Assembly: GCA_902761055.1 (NCBI GenBank)
Contig: CACWIS010000005.1
Coordinates: forward strand, 95,248-159,247
Length of the DNA: 64,000 nucleotides
Direction of reading: 5' to 3'
Origin: Oscillospiraceae bacterium
GTDB lineage: Bacteria; Bacillota; Clostridia; Oscillospirales; Oscillospiraceae
Shown piece after piece: positions 32,456-39,878 of this stretch. The position numbers were made by a program, and so were the translations under genes. Position 1 is the first letter of the stretch. Each line of letters opens with the position of its first letter. The notes below the pieces were generated by a model that saw only the letters and a program-made list of their open reading frames with translations, was not told where the DNA came from and ran no database searches.

Positions 32456-32980
32456 ATGAAAACAGACGTCATCAGCATCGACAACCGTGAACGCGGCTTC
32501 AGCGAGGCGCTGTCGCAGACGCTGAAAGCTGCGGCGTTCCGCGACCTGAACAACAAGCAGACCATGCAGCTCAGGCTCTGCACGGAGGAAATGCTCAGCC
32601 TCGCGCGCAGCGTGACCGGGGAGCTGGCCGCCACCTTCTGGCTCGAGAGCGAAGGAAAGGACTTCGAGCTGCATCTTTCCACGAAGACCGTCATGGACTC
32701 GGAGAAGAGAAAGCTGCTGATCGACTCCGCCACGTCCCGGAAAAACGAAGCCGCCAATTCCTTCCTCGGCCGGCTTCGGGACGCCTTCGAGGCGGCCATG
32801 GTCTCGGATGCGAGCGCCGACATCCCGGACGAGGCGCTGGACGATCTTGCAAATCACCCGATCGAGATCCCGGAGTGGGACAAATACGAGCAGTCGATCC
32901 TCGGCAGAGTAGCGGACGACGTCAAGATCGCGATCCGCGGCGGCATGGTCGACATGACTGTTTCCAAGAGCTTTGCATAA
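32456..32980 (+). CDS. Anti-sigma/HATPase-like protein, degenerate
   Basis: This 174-aa protein between two STAS genes has an N-box-like stretch QLRLCTEEMLSLARSV near residues 38-53, as in RsbW-type kinases. It lacks the DxGxG and GxGLG ATP-binding boxes. The middle part (RKNEAANSFLGRLRDAFEAA) and the end (IAIRGGMVDMTVSKSFA) are not typical. It may bind STAS proteins without phosphorylating them. No other family is recognised. GGAGG precedes ATG 32456. The position alone makes a partner-switching role likely. Confidence 0.6.
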   Translation: MKTDVISIDNRERGFSEALSQTLKAAAFRDLNNKQTMQLRLCTEEMLSLARSVTGELAATFWLESEGKDFELHLSTKTVMDSEKRKLLIDSATSRKNEAANSFLGRLRDAFEAAMVSDASADIPDEALDDLANHPIEIPEWDKYEQSILGRVADDVKIAIRGGMVDMTVSKSFA

Positions 32981-32998
32981 AAAAGGAGGAACATCACA

Positions 32999-33295
32999 AT
33001 GACGATCGGCGAACACAGAGACGGAAGCGCACTGACGCTCGCGCCGGAGGGCCGGCTGGATACGATCACTTCCCCCGAACTGGAGAAGGTGCTCAAGGAA
33101 TCCCTTGACGGCGTGAGTGAGCTGACGCTGGATTTCGGGAAACTGGATTATATCTCCTCTGCCGGCCTGCGCGTGCTGCTCGCGGCGCAGAAGACCATGA
33201 ACAGGCAGGGGAGCATGAAGATCGTCCATGTATGCGAGACCATTATGGAGATCTTTGAGGTCACGGGCTTTCTGGATATTCTGACCATCGAATGA
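32999..33295 (+). CDS. STAS-domain anti-sigma factor antagonist 2
   Basis: This 98-aa STAS protein is very similar to the one at 32123 (KLDYISSAGLRVLLAAQK, and EVTGFLDILTIE near the end), so the pair arose by duplication. Ser in ISSAGL is the expected phosphorylation site. AGGAGG precedes the start by 8 bp. It lies 4 bp before the phosphatase gene that probably dephosphorylates it. Confidence 0.88.
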   Translation: MTIGEHRDGSALTLAPEGRLDTITSPELEKVLKESLDGVSELTLDFGKLDYISSAGLRVLLAAQKTMNRQGSMKIVHVCETIMEIFEVTGFLDILTIE

Positions 33296-33299
33296 CGGA

Positions 33300-35369
33300 A
33301 TGAAGAAAAAGACAGAAAGGGTTCGCGCCAATCTCTCGTTCAACATCATCGGGGCCATTGTGCTCGTGCACGTGCTCTTTGGCGTCCTCGTCAGCTTTCT
33401 CGGCTTTGCCAGTTTTACCGAGGCCTTCAAAAGAGAGTATGAAACCACCACCTACCACATGGCGGACACGGCGACGACGCTCGTGAACGGCGACCATCTC
33501 AAGGCCTATCTCGCCGGGGAAGAGACGGAGGAGTACCAGCGCTCAAAGCGTAATCTGAACCTCTACTGCAAGAAGATCAACGTTTCGCTGGTCTATGTCA
33601 TCGACGTGGATACGAGCGACTACGGCAGCTTCGTCTCCGTTTTCAATTCGGTGAACAACGAGGTGGACGACAGCTCCTATACGGAGTGGGAGCTCGGGCA
33701 CAAGCGGAACACGACCAACGACGAGTATCGGCGGAAATACCGGGCCATCTACGAGCAGGGCTCGGTATGCGAGACGGTCTACCGCCTTAGACCGGGCGAC
33801 GGAGCGCATCCGCATATCACGACCATGGTGCCGGTGAAGGACTCCGCGGGCGAAGTGAGAGCCATCCTCTGCATACAGCGCCCCGCCCGTGAGATCCGCG
33901 AGGCAAGGAGGCCTTATCTGCGCAACATCGCCCTGTCGACGATCCTGCTGGCGCTCGTCTCTTCGACGGTTGCCGCGCTGTTTATCCGCAAGCAGTTCGT
34001 CGCCCCCATTCAGAAGGTCTCCGACGAAGCGACGCGCTTTGCAAAGGAGAACACCAAGGGAGAGCCGCTCGGCGAGATCAGCAAATTCGAAGAGTTTGCC
34101 AGGCTCGCGCACTCCATCGACACGATGGAGACGGACATGGTCAGCTATGTCGAAAACCTGACCACGTTCACGGCGGACAGAGAAAGGATCGTCACCGAGC
34201 TGTCGCTTGCCGGCAAGATCCAGGAGGCCTCGATCCCGAACGAGTTTCCGGCCTTCCCGGATCGTGAGGAGTTCGATATCTTCTGCACCATGGATCCGGC
34301 CAGAGAGGTCGGAGGCGACTTTTACAATTTCTATTTCGTCGACGACGATCATCTGGCCCTGGTGATCGGGGACGTATCCGGCAAGGGGATCCCCGCCGCC
34401 CTGTTCATGATGGTCACCAACATCCTTATCAGCGACCGGACGCGCATGGGAGGAAACCCGGCGGAGATCCTGCGCTTCGTCAACGAAGAGATCTGCGCTC
34501 ACAACGAGGCCGAGATGTTCGTCACGGTCTGGCTGGGGATCCTGGAGCTTTCCACGGGAAAGCTCGTCGCCGCCAACGCGGGGCACGAATATCCGGCCAT
34601 CCGGCACGCGGACGGCGCCTTTGAACTGCTCCGGGACAAGCACGGCTTCGTCATCGGCGGCATGGAGGGCGTGACCTACCGGGAATACGAGCTGCAGCTT
34701 GCTCCCGGCGACAGGATCTTCGTTTACACCGACGGCGTCCCGGAGGCGACGGCTCCCGACAACACCATGTTCGGAACGGAACGGATGCTCGCCGCGCTCA
34801 ACGAAGTGCCGACGGGCTCGCCCGAGCAGATCCTGAAAAAGGTCCGAAGCGCGGTGGACGATTTCGTAAAGGGCGCGGAGCAGTTCGACGATCTGACCAT
34901 GCTCTGCCTGGAATACAAGGGCGCAAAAGCGCAGGAAGAAACCCTTATGTCTGAAACGAACAAAACCGAACTGACGCTCGCAGCCGCGCTCGAAAACCTC
35001 GACACGGTACAGAGCTTTGTCGCCGAAGCGCTGGAGAGGGCGGGCTGTCCTCTCCGCACGCAGATGCAGATCGAGGTCGCCGTAGAGGAGATCTTCGTCA
35101 ACATCGCGCAGTATGCCTACGCTCCCGAAACGGGCGACGTCACCGTCTTCGCGGAGGTCTCCGGAGATCCCGCCGTCCTGACGCTGCGCTTTTCGGACGG
35201 AGGCATTCCCTACGATCCCCTTGCGCGGCAGGACCCGGATATCGGCCTCCCGGCGGAGGAGCGGGACATCGGCGGTCTGGGCGTCTATATGACGAAGCAG
35301 TTCATGGATGAGCTTCACTACGAATACCGGGACGGCCGGAACGTCCTGACCATGAAAAAAACGCTTTGA
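33300..35369 (+). CDS. Membrane PP2C (SpoIIE/RsbU) phosphatase fused to an anti-sigma kinase-like ATPase
   Basis: This 689-aa protein has membrane helices at about 15-38 and 205-228 that enclose an extracellular sensor domain. A HAMP-like linker follows. The SpoIIE phosphatase at about 290-530 has metal-binding acids in REVGGDFYNFYF, LVIGDVSGKGIPAALFM and VYTDGVPEA. A C-terminal HATPase at about 545-689 has the N box QIEVAVEEIFVNIAQYAY, FSDGGIPYDPL and DIGGLGVYMTKQFMDE. So a phosphatase and its opposing kinase share one chain, controlled from outside the cell. ATG 33300 is 4 bp after STAS 2. Confidence 0.85.
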   Translation: MKKKTERVRANLSFNIIGAIVLVHVLFGVLVSFLGFASFTEAFKREYETTTYHMADTATTLVNGDHLKAYLAGEETEEYQRSKRNLNLYCKKINVSLVYVIDVDTSDYGSFVSVFNSVNNEVDDSSYTEWELGHKRNTTNDEYRRKYRAIYEQGSVCETVYRLRPGDGAHPHITTMVPVKDSAGEVRAILCIQRPAREIREARRPYLRNIALSTILLALVSSTVAALFIRKQFVAPIQKVSDEATRFAKENTKGEPLGEISKFEEFARLAHSIDTMETDMVSYVENLTTFTADRERIVTELSLAGKIQEASIPNEFPAFPDREEFDIFCTMDPAREVGGDFYNFYFVDDDHLALVIGDVSGKGIPAALFMMVTNILISDRTRMGGNPAEILRFVNEEICAHNEAEMFVTVWLGILELSTGKLVAANAGHEYPAIRHADGAFELLRDKHGFVIGGMEGVTYREYELQLAPGDRIFVYTDGVPEATAPDNTMFGTERMLAALNEVPTGSPEQILKKVRSAVDDFVKGAEQFDDLTMLCLEYKGAKAQEETLMSETNKTELTLAAALENLDTVQSFVAEALERAGCPLRTQMQIEVAVEEIFVNIAQYAYAPETGDVTVFAEVSGDPAVLTLRFSDGGIPYDPLARQDPDIGLPAEERDIGGLGVYMTKQFMDELHYEYRDGRNVLTMKKTL

Positions 35370-35401
35370 CGAAAACGTCGCGCCAGACTCCGGATCACGC
35401 A

Positions 35402-35432
35402 AAAAAAGAGGAGCTTTCAGGCTCCTCTTTTT
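35402..35432 (+). terminator. Terminator of the partner-switching operon
   Basis: AAAAAGAGGAGC pairs with GCTCCTCTTTTT around TTTCAG, with a T-run. Confidence 0.85.
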
Positions 35433-35509
35433 CCCGTGTACTGTTCATGGAGACCCGGGACTCCGCATGACGGGAAAACGGAACGCCGCGGCAAAGAAAA
35501 TGCTTTTTC

Positions 35510-35543
35510 TGTGACATTTTTGTGATCAAGCGCGTGGTATCCT
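35510..35543 (+). promoter_or_regulatory. TGTGA-box promoter E (LURP-one operon)
   Basis: TGTGAC at 35510, TGTGAT at 35521, TATCCT at 35538. It has the same offsets as promoters A-D and F, 64 bp before ATG 35607. Confidence 0.6.
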
Positions 35544-35606
35544 GTGTTCAGAAAACACGGGAAAAACGGAGCAGCTCTGCTGCACGCTTGAAAAGGAGAA
35601 ACGATC

Positions 35607-36191
35607 ATGGGTATTTTTTCGGACATCCAGAGATTCCACGGCGCGGGCGAGCGCCCGAACGAGAACGTCCTTGAGCGCTTCGGCGCTCCGGCCCGTTCGC
35701 TCTATACCGAGCTCGATCCCGGCGATCTGCATCAGAAGATCTCCGTCAGGGACGAGCAGGGACAGCTCCTGTACTGGACGAAATCCTCGGTGTTTACCCT
35801 GCGCGGGAAGACCGATCTGTTCGACGCGGGCGGCGCGCAGGTGGCGCACCTCGAGAAAAAGCCGATCAGTCTGCACGAAGAGCACTACATCACCCTGGAC
35901 GACGGGCGGCAGATCACGCTCTCGAACGAGCTGTTCCATATCTTCCGCGACGTCACCAACATCAAGGGTCTGGACTGGCAGCTCCGGGGCAACGTCATCG
36001 GGCTGAACTTCACGCTCTATGACCAGAACGGCGAGCCGATCGCCGCGATCGGGCAGAAGATGCTCTCGATCCATGATCGCTACAGCATCGACCTCTATCA
36101 GCCGCAGTACGAAAAGACCGTGGCGGCGATCGTGATCTCACTGCAGAAGATGCTCATCGCCCGACGCAGTCGGGACAACGGCAGCAACTGA
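35607..36191 (+). CDS. LURP-one-related (DUF567/tubby-like) protein
   Basis: This 194-aa protein shows the repeating beta pattern of LURP-one-related proteins: LYTELDPGDLHQKISVRDEQ, LLYWTKSSVFTLRGKTDLFD, VAHLEKKPISLHEEHYIT and IAAIGQKMLSIHDRYSIDLY. The fold is tubby-like. The bacterial function is not established; phospholipid binding is a suggestion from structure. It has no signal peptide. It leads an operon with two lipoproteins under the TGTGA promoter E, which links it to the wall-binder regulon. Confidence 0.78.
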   Translation: MGIFSDIQRFHGAGERPNENVLERFGAPARSLYTELDPGDLHQKISVRDEQGQLLYWTKSSVFTLRGKTDLFDAGGAQVAHLEKKPISLHEEHYITLDDGRQITLSNELFHIFRDVTNIKGLDWQLRGNVIGLNFTLYDQNGEPIAAIGQKMLSIHDRYSIDLYQPQYEKTVAAIVISLQKMLIARRSRDNGSN

Positions 36192-36220
36192 CAGCTGCAC
36201 ATTTAAGGGAGGAAAAAGTC

Positions 36221-36619
36221 ATGAAAAAAATCATTGCCATCGTATTACTGCTCGCCGCTCTGTTCAGCCTCACCGCCTGCGGTGACGCCGTTTCGATCGG
36301 GGCCTTCTCGTCCGTCTATTTCAACTCGGACGACTATGACGCAGCGGTCCAAGAGGTCATGACCGCTTTCAAGGAATATGAGGGCTGCACGCTCAAGGAG
36401 ATCGGCTATGCCGGCGACAAGGCCGTCAAGGCGGAGGCGGAGAGCCGCGGACTCGCGCCCGAGCAGATCATCGTGCTCAAGTCCACCTTCACCACCGACG
36501 ACAAGGACCACGGTCTCGTGTTCGAGCCCAACCAGACCTATAAGGACTATCTTTGGATCCTGACCCGCAGCACCTCGGCCGATCCCTTCTGGACCGTCGC
36601 GGACCGCGGCTACAACTGA
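36221..36619 (+). CDS. Small lipoprotein of unknown function
   Basis: This 132-aa protein has a signal peptide and lipobox SLTAC (about residues 16-20) and a compact domain with no recognised family. Visible stretches are FNSDDYDAAVQEVMTAFKEY and AEAESRGLAPEQIIVLKSTF. GGGAGG precedes ATG 36221. It lies 29 bp after the LURP-one gene and 17 bp before the next lipoprotein, in the same operon. Confidence 0.75.
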   Translation: MKKIIAIVLLLAALFSLTACGDAVSIGAFSSVYFNSDDYDAAVQEVMTAFKEYEGCTLKEIGYAGDKAVKAEAESRGLAPEQIIVLKSTFTTDDKDHGLVFEPNQTYKDYLWILTRSTSADPFWTVADRGYN

Positions 36620-36636
36620 GAAACGAGGAGAACGAC

Positions 36637-37662
36637 ATGAAAAAACTGCTCAGCCTGCTGCTGGCCCTGTGCATGATCTTTTCGCTGGCGGCCTGCGGCG
36701 AAAAACAGGAGAAACCCGAAGAGGCTCCCGCCGAATGGACCCGACAGGGCTTCTATATGGATGAAAACGGGAACATGCTCTCGGTCACCTGGATGGACGA
36801 CGTCGACGAGCCCGGCTGGTACGTCGGCTTCATGAACGGCGAGGACCTGATGGAGGATTCCTACGGCGGGATGCTGCCGCAGGAGGGCGGCGCCCTGCGC
36901 GGCGAGCTCCCCAACGGCGGCAGCCGGGCGGCGATCAAGGTCACGGTCTCCGAAGAGGGCGAGGACGGCCTGCAGCTCGTCGTCGAGGGCGGCGAGACCT
37001 ACCATTTCAGCCCCCTCGAAACGGAGACGCCCGTCGCGACCCTGTGGGTCAACACGGAGGGCTACGGCTTCTTCACCTGCAGCGAGCAGGGACAGGAGAG
37101 CGACGACACCCTCTGGACCTCGACGCAGCACGGCATTGCCGAGCCGACGAGCTTCGTGCTCACCGCAAAGCCGGGCGAGGACTGGTATTTCGTGAAGTGG
37201 ACGCTCAACGGCGAGGACTACTCCACGGATGAGCAGATCACCCTGGAGGTCGCGGAGGATGCGGACGTCGTTGCCGTGTTCGACTTCGCGGGCGGCGACG
37301 TACAGAATCCCGTGATGAACTTCATCGGCGACTATCAGTGCGACCGGGCGAGCGCGCATGTCGAGTGCATCGGCGACGACGGCGCTCAGATCACGATCAA
37401 ATGGGGCGGCAGCGCTTGGGAGCTGGCGCGCTGGGAGATCGTCGGTGCGCTCGACCTTGACACGCTCACGGTCGATTACAGCGGATGCACGAAGTCGATC
37501 CTCGTCTACGGCGACGACGGCGAGCTCAAGAGCGAGGACGTGGAATATGAAGACGGCACCGGCAAGATCGTTTTTCACGACGACGGGACCTTCACCTGGC
37601 ACGACGACAAGTCCGAGTACGGTGAGGACATGCTCTTCGAGTGGATGCCTGTGGGAGAGTGA
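36637..37662 (+). CDS. Lipoprotein with repeat-like beta domains
   Basis: This 341-aa protein has a signal peptide ending in the lipobox SLAAC. The region at about 145-225 (AKPGEDWYFVKWTLNGEDYS, VAVFDFAGG) resembles the bacterial repeat found in surface proteins (WxxNG...VTAVF). The flanking N- and C-terminal regions have no family I know. ATG 36637 follows GAGGAG. It is the last gene of the TGTGA promoter E operon, and a strong terminator follows. Confidence 0.75.
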   Translation: MKKLLSLLLALCMIFSLAACGEKQEKPEEAPAEWTRQGFYMDENGNMLSVTWMDDVDEPGWYVGFMNGEDLMEDSYGGMLPQEGGALRGELPNGGSRAAIKVTVSEEGEDGLQLVVEGGETYHFSPLETETPVATLWVNTEGYGFFTCSEQGQESDDTLWTSTQHGIAEPTSFVLTAKPGEDWYFVKWTLNGEDYSTDEQITLEVAEDADVVAVFDFAGGDVQNPVMNFIGDYQCDRASAHVECIGDDGAQITIKWGGSAWELARWEIVGALDLDTLTVDYSGCTKSILVYGDDGELKSEDVEYEDGTGKIVFHDDGTFTWHDDKSEYGEDMLFEWMPVGE

Positions 37663-37745
37663 CCACGCGGCTTTGAGGACCGCCGGGACGAGGAGATCAC
37701 GGGCCGCTGTCAGATCGCTTGTGCCTGCCCCGTTCCGAAACGCTG

Positions 37746-37789
37746 AAAAAATCCGGGCCATCCCTTTTGGGATGGCCCGGATGCTTTTT
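37746..37789 (+). terminator. Terminator of the LURP-one operon
   Basis: ATCCGGGCCATCCC pairs with GGGATGGCCCGGAT around TTTT, A-tract before and T-run after, so it can act on both strands. Confidence 0.85.
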
Positions 37790-37813
37790 GTCGCCGGGGA
37801 AAAAGCCGCGCGA

Positions 37814-38009
37814 TCAGTGATGGCCGTGCAGCGGATAGTGGATGTGCAGCAGCTCGTGGGCGCGGCCCTTGAGCAGCTCGTCGTAGACGTAGCCTAGAGC
37901 CGGGTTCTGCTGCGGGATCTTGGGTTCGCACTGCTCGTCCGCCTTGAAGATGGCCTCGCAGCGCTCGGCCTTGCGGGCGTTGGAGGCGGGCGGCTGTCCG
38001 CCGCCGCCG
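37814..38009 (-). pseudogene. C-terminal fragment of an [FeFe]-hydrogenase
   Basis: Minus-strand reading gives IGGGGQPPASNARKAER, IFKADEQCEPKIPQQNPALG, YVYDELLKGRAHELLHIHYP and LHGHH before TGA. This is the end of an [FeFe]-hydrogenase: the Gly-rich loop after the last cluster cysteine, then the small-subunit-type helix with NP..YDE.L...HELLH.HY. The CPGGC cysteines and all upstream sequence are absent; the frame ends at a GC palindrome near 38015. It is a relic left when the adjacent island was inserted or the gene was deleted. Confidence 0.7.
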
Positions 38010-38296
38010 ATAAAGGCGGCGGTTTTTCTTCAATATAGCGCAGTTTTTAGGGGGTCAAAACCCATGTTTTTATACCCCTGAAAAAAGGGCACACTTTTCT
38101 GATTTCAGCCGATTTCTCGTTTCTCACAGAGTTACGGAGCTTCGTTGTCGCACTTCCCGGTTAACAAGATCATGCCTGGAAAGTTCTGAAAACCTTTGAA
38201 AACACGGCATTTTTTGAAATCTGCACCCCCCTCTGCACCCTGCATAGCAGAGAGGAAGAAAAATTTGTTTGTATCAACGCTTATGTCCTAAGGCAA

Positions 38297-38335
38297 AAGG
38301 GTACTCTGAAATTGATAGAATGTCAGAGTGCCCTT
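38297..38335. terminator. Hairpin in the left flank
   Basis: AAGGGTACTCTGA pairs with TCAGAGTGCCCTT around a 13-nt loop, T-rich afterwards. Confidence 0.55.
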
Positions 38336-38376
38336 CGTTTTTCAAACCCTTTGGTATCAGCGCTTTTCAAGATTTA

Positions 38377-38423
38377 CGGCTCAATTGAGAGGATCTTTAT
38401 TTCTCCCAATTGAGCCGTTTTTT
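38377..38423 (+). terminator. Terminator-like hairpin in the left flank
   Basis: CGGCTCAATTG pairs with CAATTGAGCCG, then TTTTTT. Its direction serves a plus-strand transcript that is no longer present. Confidence 0.7.
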
Positions 38424-38490
38424 GCGTTATTTGTGTCCAGAAATGAGTGTAATCAGTTTGAAATCGTTCAGTTATAGGGCAAAAAGTTTT

Positions 38491-38506
38491 ACTAGTTGTG
38501 TAAAAG
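38491..38506 (+). repeat. Inverted repeat, left copy (ACTAGTTGTGTAAAAG)
   Basis: Matches the reverse complement of 42707-42721 (ACTAGTTGGTAAAAG) except for one extra base. The pair brackets the kinase/solute-binding genes. Confidence 0.45.
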
Positions 38507-38585
38507 TTTCGGGATTAGTGCAATAGTTTCTGGCGTCATTATTAGTTGGCATAATGTCTATCTCTTTCCAATAGTCCCAAGACGA

Positions 38586-39878
38586 TTAAGAAAAGCTTCC
38601 GTACATTGCAACTGCCTCATCTATGGTGATCTCACCTTTTCCCACCTGGAACGCCGCGACACGGATCTGAACCGCGAGAGGATCTGTGATGCCGACCACT
38701 TCCGGGGATATGGTACGCTCTGAGGGCACCTGACCGAAGGGCGCGTAAACCGTATCGAATGAGAGATCCGTAGTAGGCGTTACCAGGCGCTTCACGGAAG
38801 CCATGGCATTGAGCTCTTTGTTTGTAATCAGAAACCGCATGAATTCGTTTGTCATATCCAGATCATCGCAGTTTTTGTTCACGGAGAACTGTATCGAAGG
38901 ACTATCTATAAAATATCCGCCGTCATCTGACAAGGGGATCGGCGCAAATGAGTAATTGAAAGGCGCATTGGTAAACGCCTCGGACTGGCTTTCCCGCTTT
39001 TTGGTCCCGGACACGGTATCCGCGGGGCAGATCATCATCGGCACATCGCCTTCAAAGAAGCGCAGGATCACCTTGGTATAGTTGTCTTCGATCTTGTCGC
39101 ACTCCGTTAGATTGATGCAGCCGCTCTGAATCAACTGTCCCACCGCCTCCAGTGCCGGACGCATGTATTCTCCCGCGGCGGGATCCAGTGCGTTGGCCAG
39201 CTTGAGCGCTTCCGGGTTTTCCGCCAGCGTGGCCACGAACAGCGGATAAGCGACAGTGTTCATGAAGGTGCTGGTGTTGGATTTGAGGCTGTAGCCCATC
39301 ATGGGGCTGGCGTAGCCCTTGTTTTTGAACTCTTCGCAGACCGCCATCAGCTCTGCCCGGGTCGTCGGGACGCTGAGGCCTTCCTTTTCAAAGAGATCGT
39401 TGTTCACCAGCATGCCGTAGGTCCTGGAGAAGACCGGCGCCATAAACACATGGCCTTCCGCGTCATGATTGAGGAGGCCCGGGCGGATGCAGTCCAGATT
39501 CAGCCCCAAAGCGGAGTCTGAAAGTTCCTCCATATGCGCGCATACCGAAGCGTATTTTTCGTTTCCCATCATCCAGGTGTAGGAGAAAAAAACGTTGGGC
39601 TTGTCATTGCTTTCCAACGTCGTGCCAAGGACGTCGTTATAATCATCAAGCTTCACATAGCTCAGCTGCACATTCGGATATATCTCATTGAATTTGTCGA
39701 ATTCAGCCTCCAATGCCTCAAAGTTGTCATAGCTTCCAACTACAGTGATGCTGCAGCCGGTACTCGTATCGAGGGAGGGCTTGAATCCGGCTGCGGTTTC
39801 TTCCTGAGGTTTCCCGCCGCAGGCCGTCAGCGACAGCAGGGTGCAGATGAGCAGGATGCCGCAGAGTAACTTCTTCAT
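38586..39878 (-). CDS. Extracellular solute-binding lipoprotein (family 1)
   Basis: This 430-aa protein has a lipoprotein signal ([20 protein letters not shown]) and the two-lobe periplasmic-binding-protein fold typical of sugar-ABC binding proteins. It contains [18 protein letters not shown] and [10 protein letters not shown], and an [14 protein letters not shown] end. No ABC permease or ATPase is nearby. Instead it overlaps the upstream hybrid kinase gene by 4 bp. It is therefore likely to present a ligand to the kinase sensor and not to a transporter. Its GC content is below that of its neighbours. Confidence 0.82.
   Translation of the reverse strand: MKKLLCGILLICTLLSLTACGGKPQEETAAGFKPSLDTSTGCSITVVGSYDNFEALEAEFDKFNEIYPNVQLSYVKLDDYNDVLGTTLESNDKPNVFFSYTWMMGNEKYASVCAHMEELSDSALGLNLDCIRPGLLNHDAEGHVFMAPVFSRTYGMLVNNDLFEKEGLSVPTTRAELMAVCEEFKNKGYASPMMGYSLKSNTSTFMNTVAYPLFVATLAENPEALKLANALDPAAGEYMRPALEAVGQLIQSGCINLTECDKIEDNYTKVILRFFEGDVPMMICPADTVSGTKKRESQSEAFTNAPFNYSFAPIPLSDDGGYFIDSPSIQFSVNKNCDDLDMTNEFMRFLITNKELNAMASVKRLVTPTTDLSFDTVYAPFGQVPSERTISPEVVGITDPLAVQIRVAAFQVGKGEITIDEAVAMYGSFS

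Larger units (their letters stand above)
38010..38585. other. Non-coding left flank of the kinase island
   Basis: Low-GC stretch. It has a palindrome-like AGGGG...CCCCT segment (38048-38080), a direct repeat of CTGCACCC (38221, 38233), two hairpins and the ACTAGTTG repeat at 38491. I see no gene. It looks like the end of a mobile element, but no recombinase remains in view. Confidence 0.5.

Noticed and set aside
29441..33451. A 1336-codon open frame on the minus strand.
   Set aside because: It is an antisense shadow of five plus-strand genes with ribosome sites, signals and domains; GC-rich codon use keeps the opposite frame open. The same holds for the long minus frames at 3679-6117, 21513-23657, 23695-25767 and 51413-53464.
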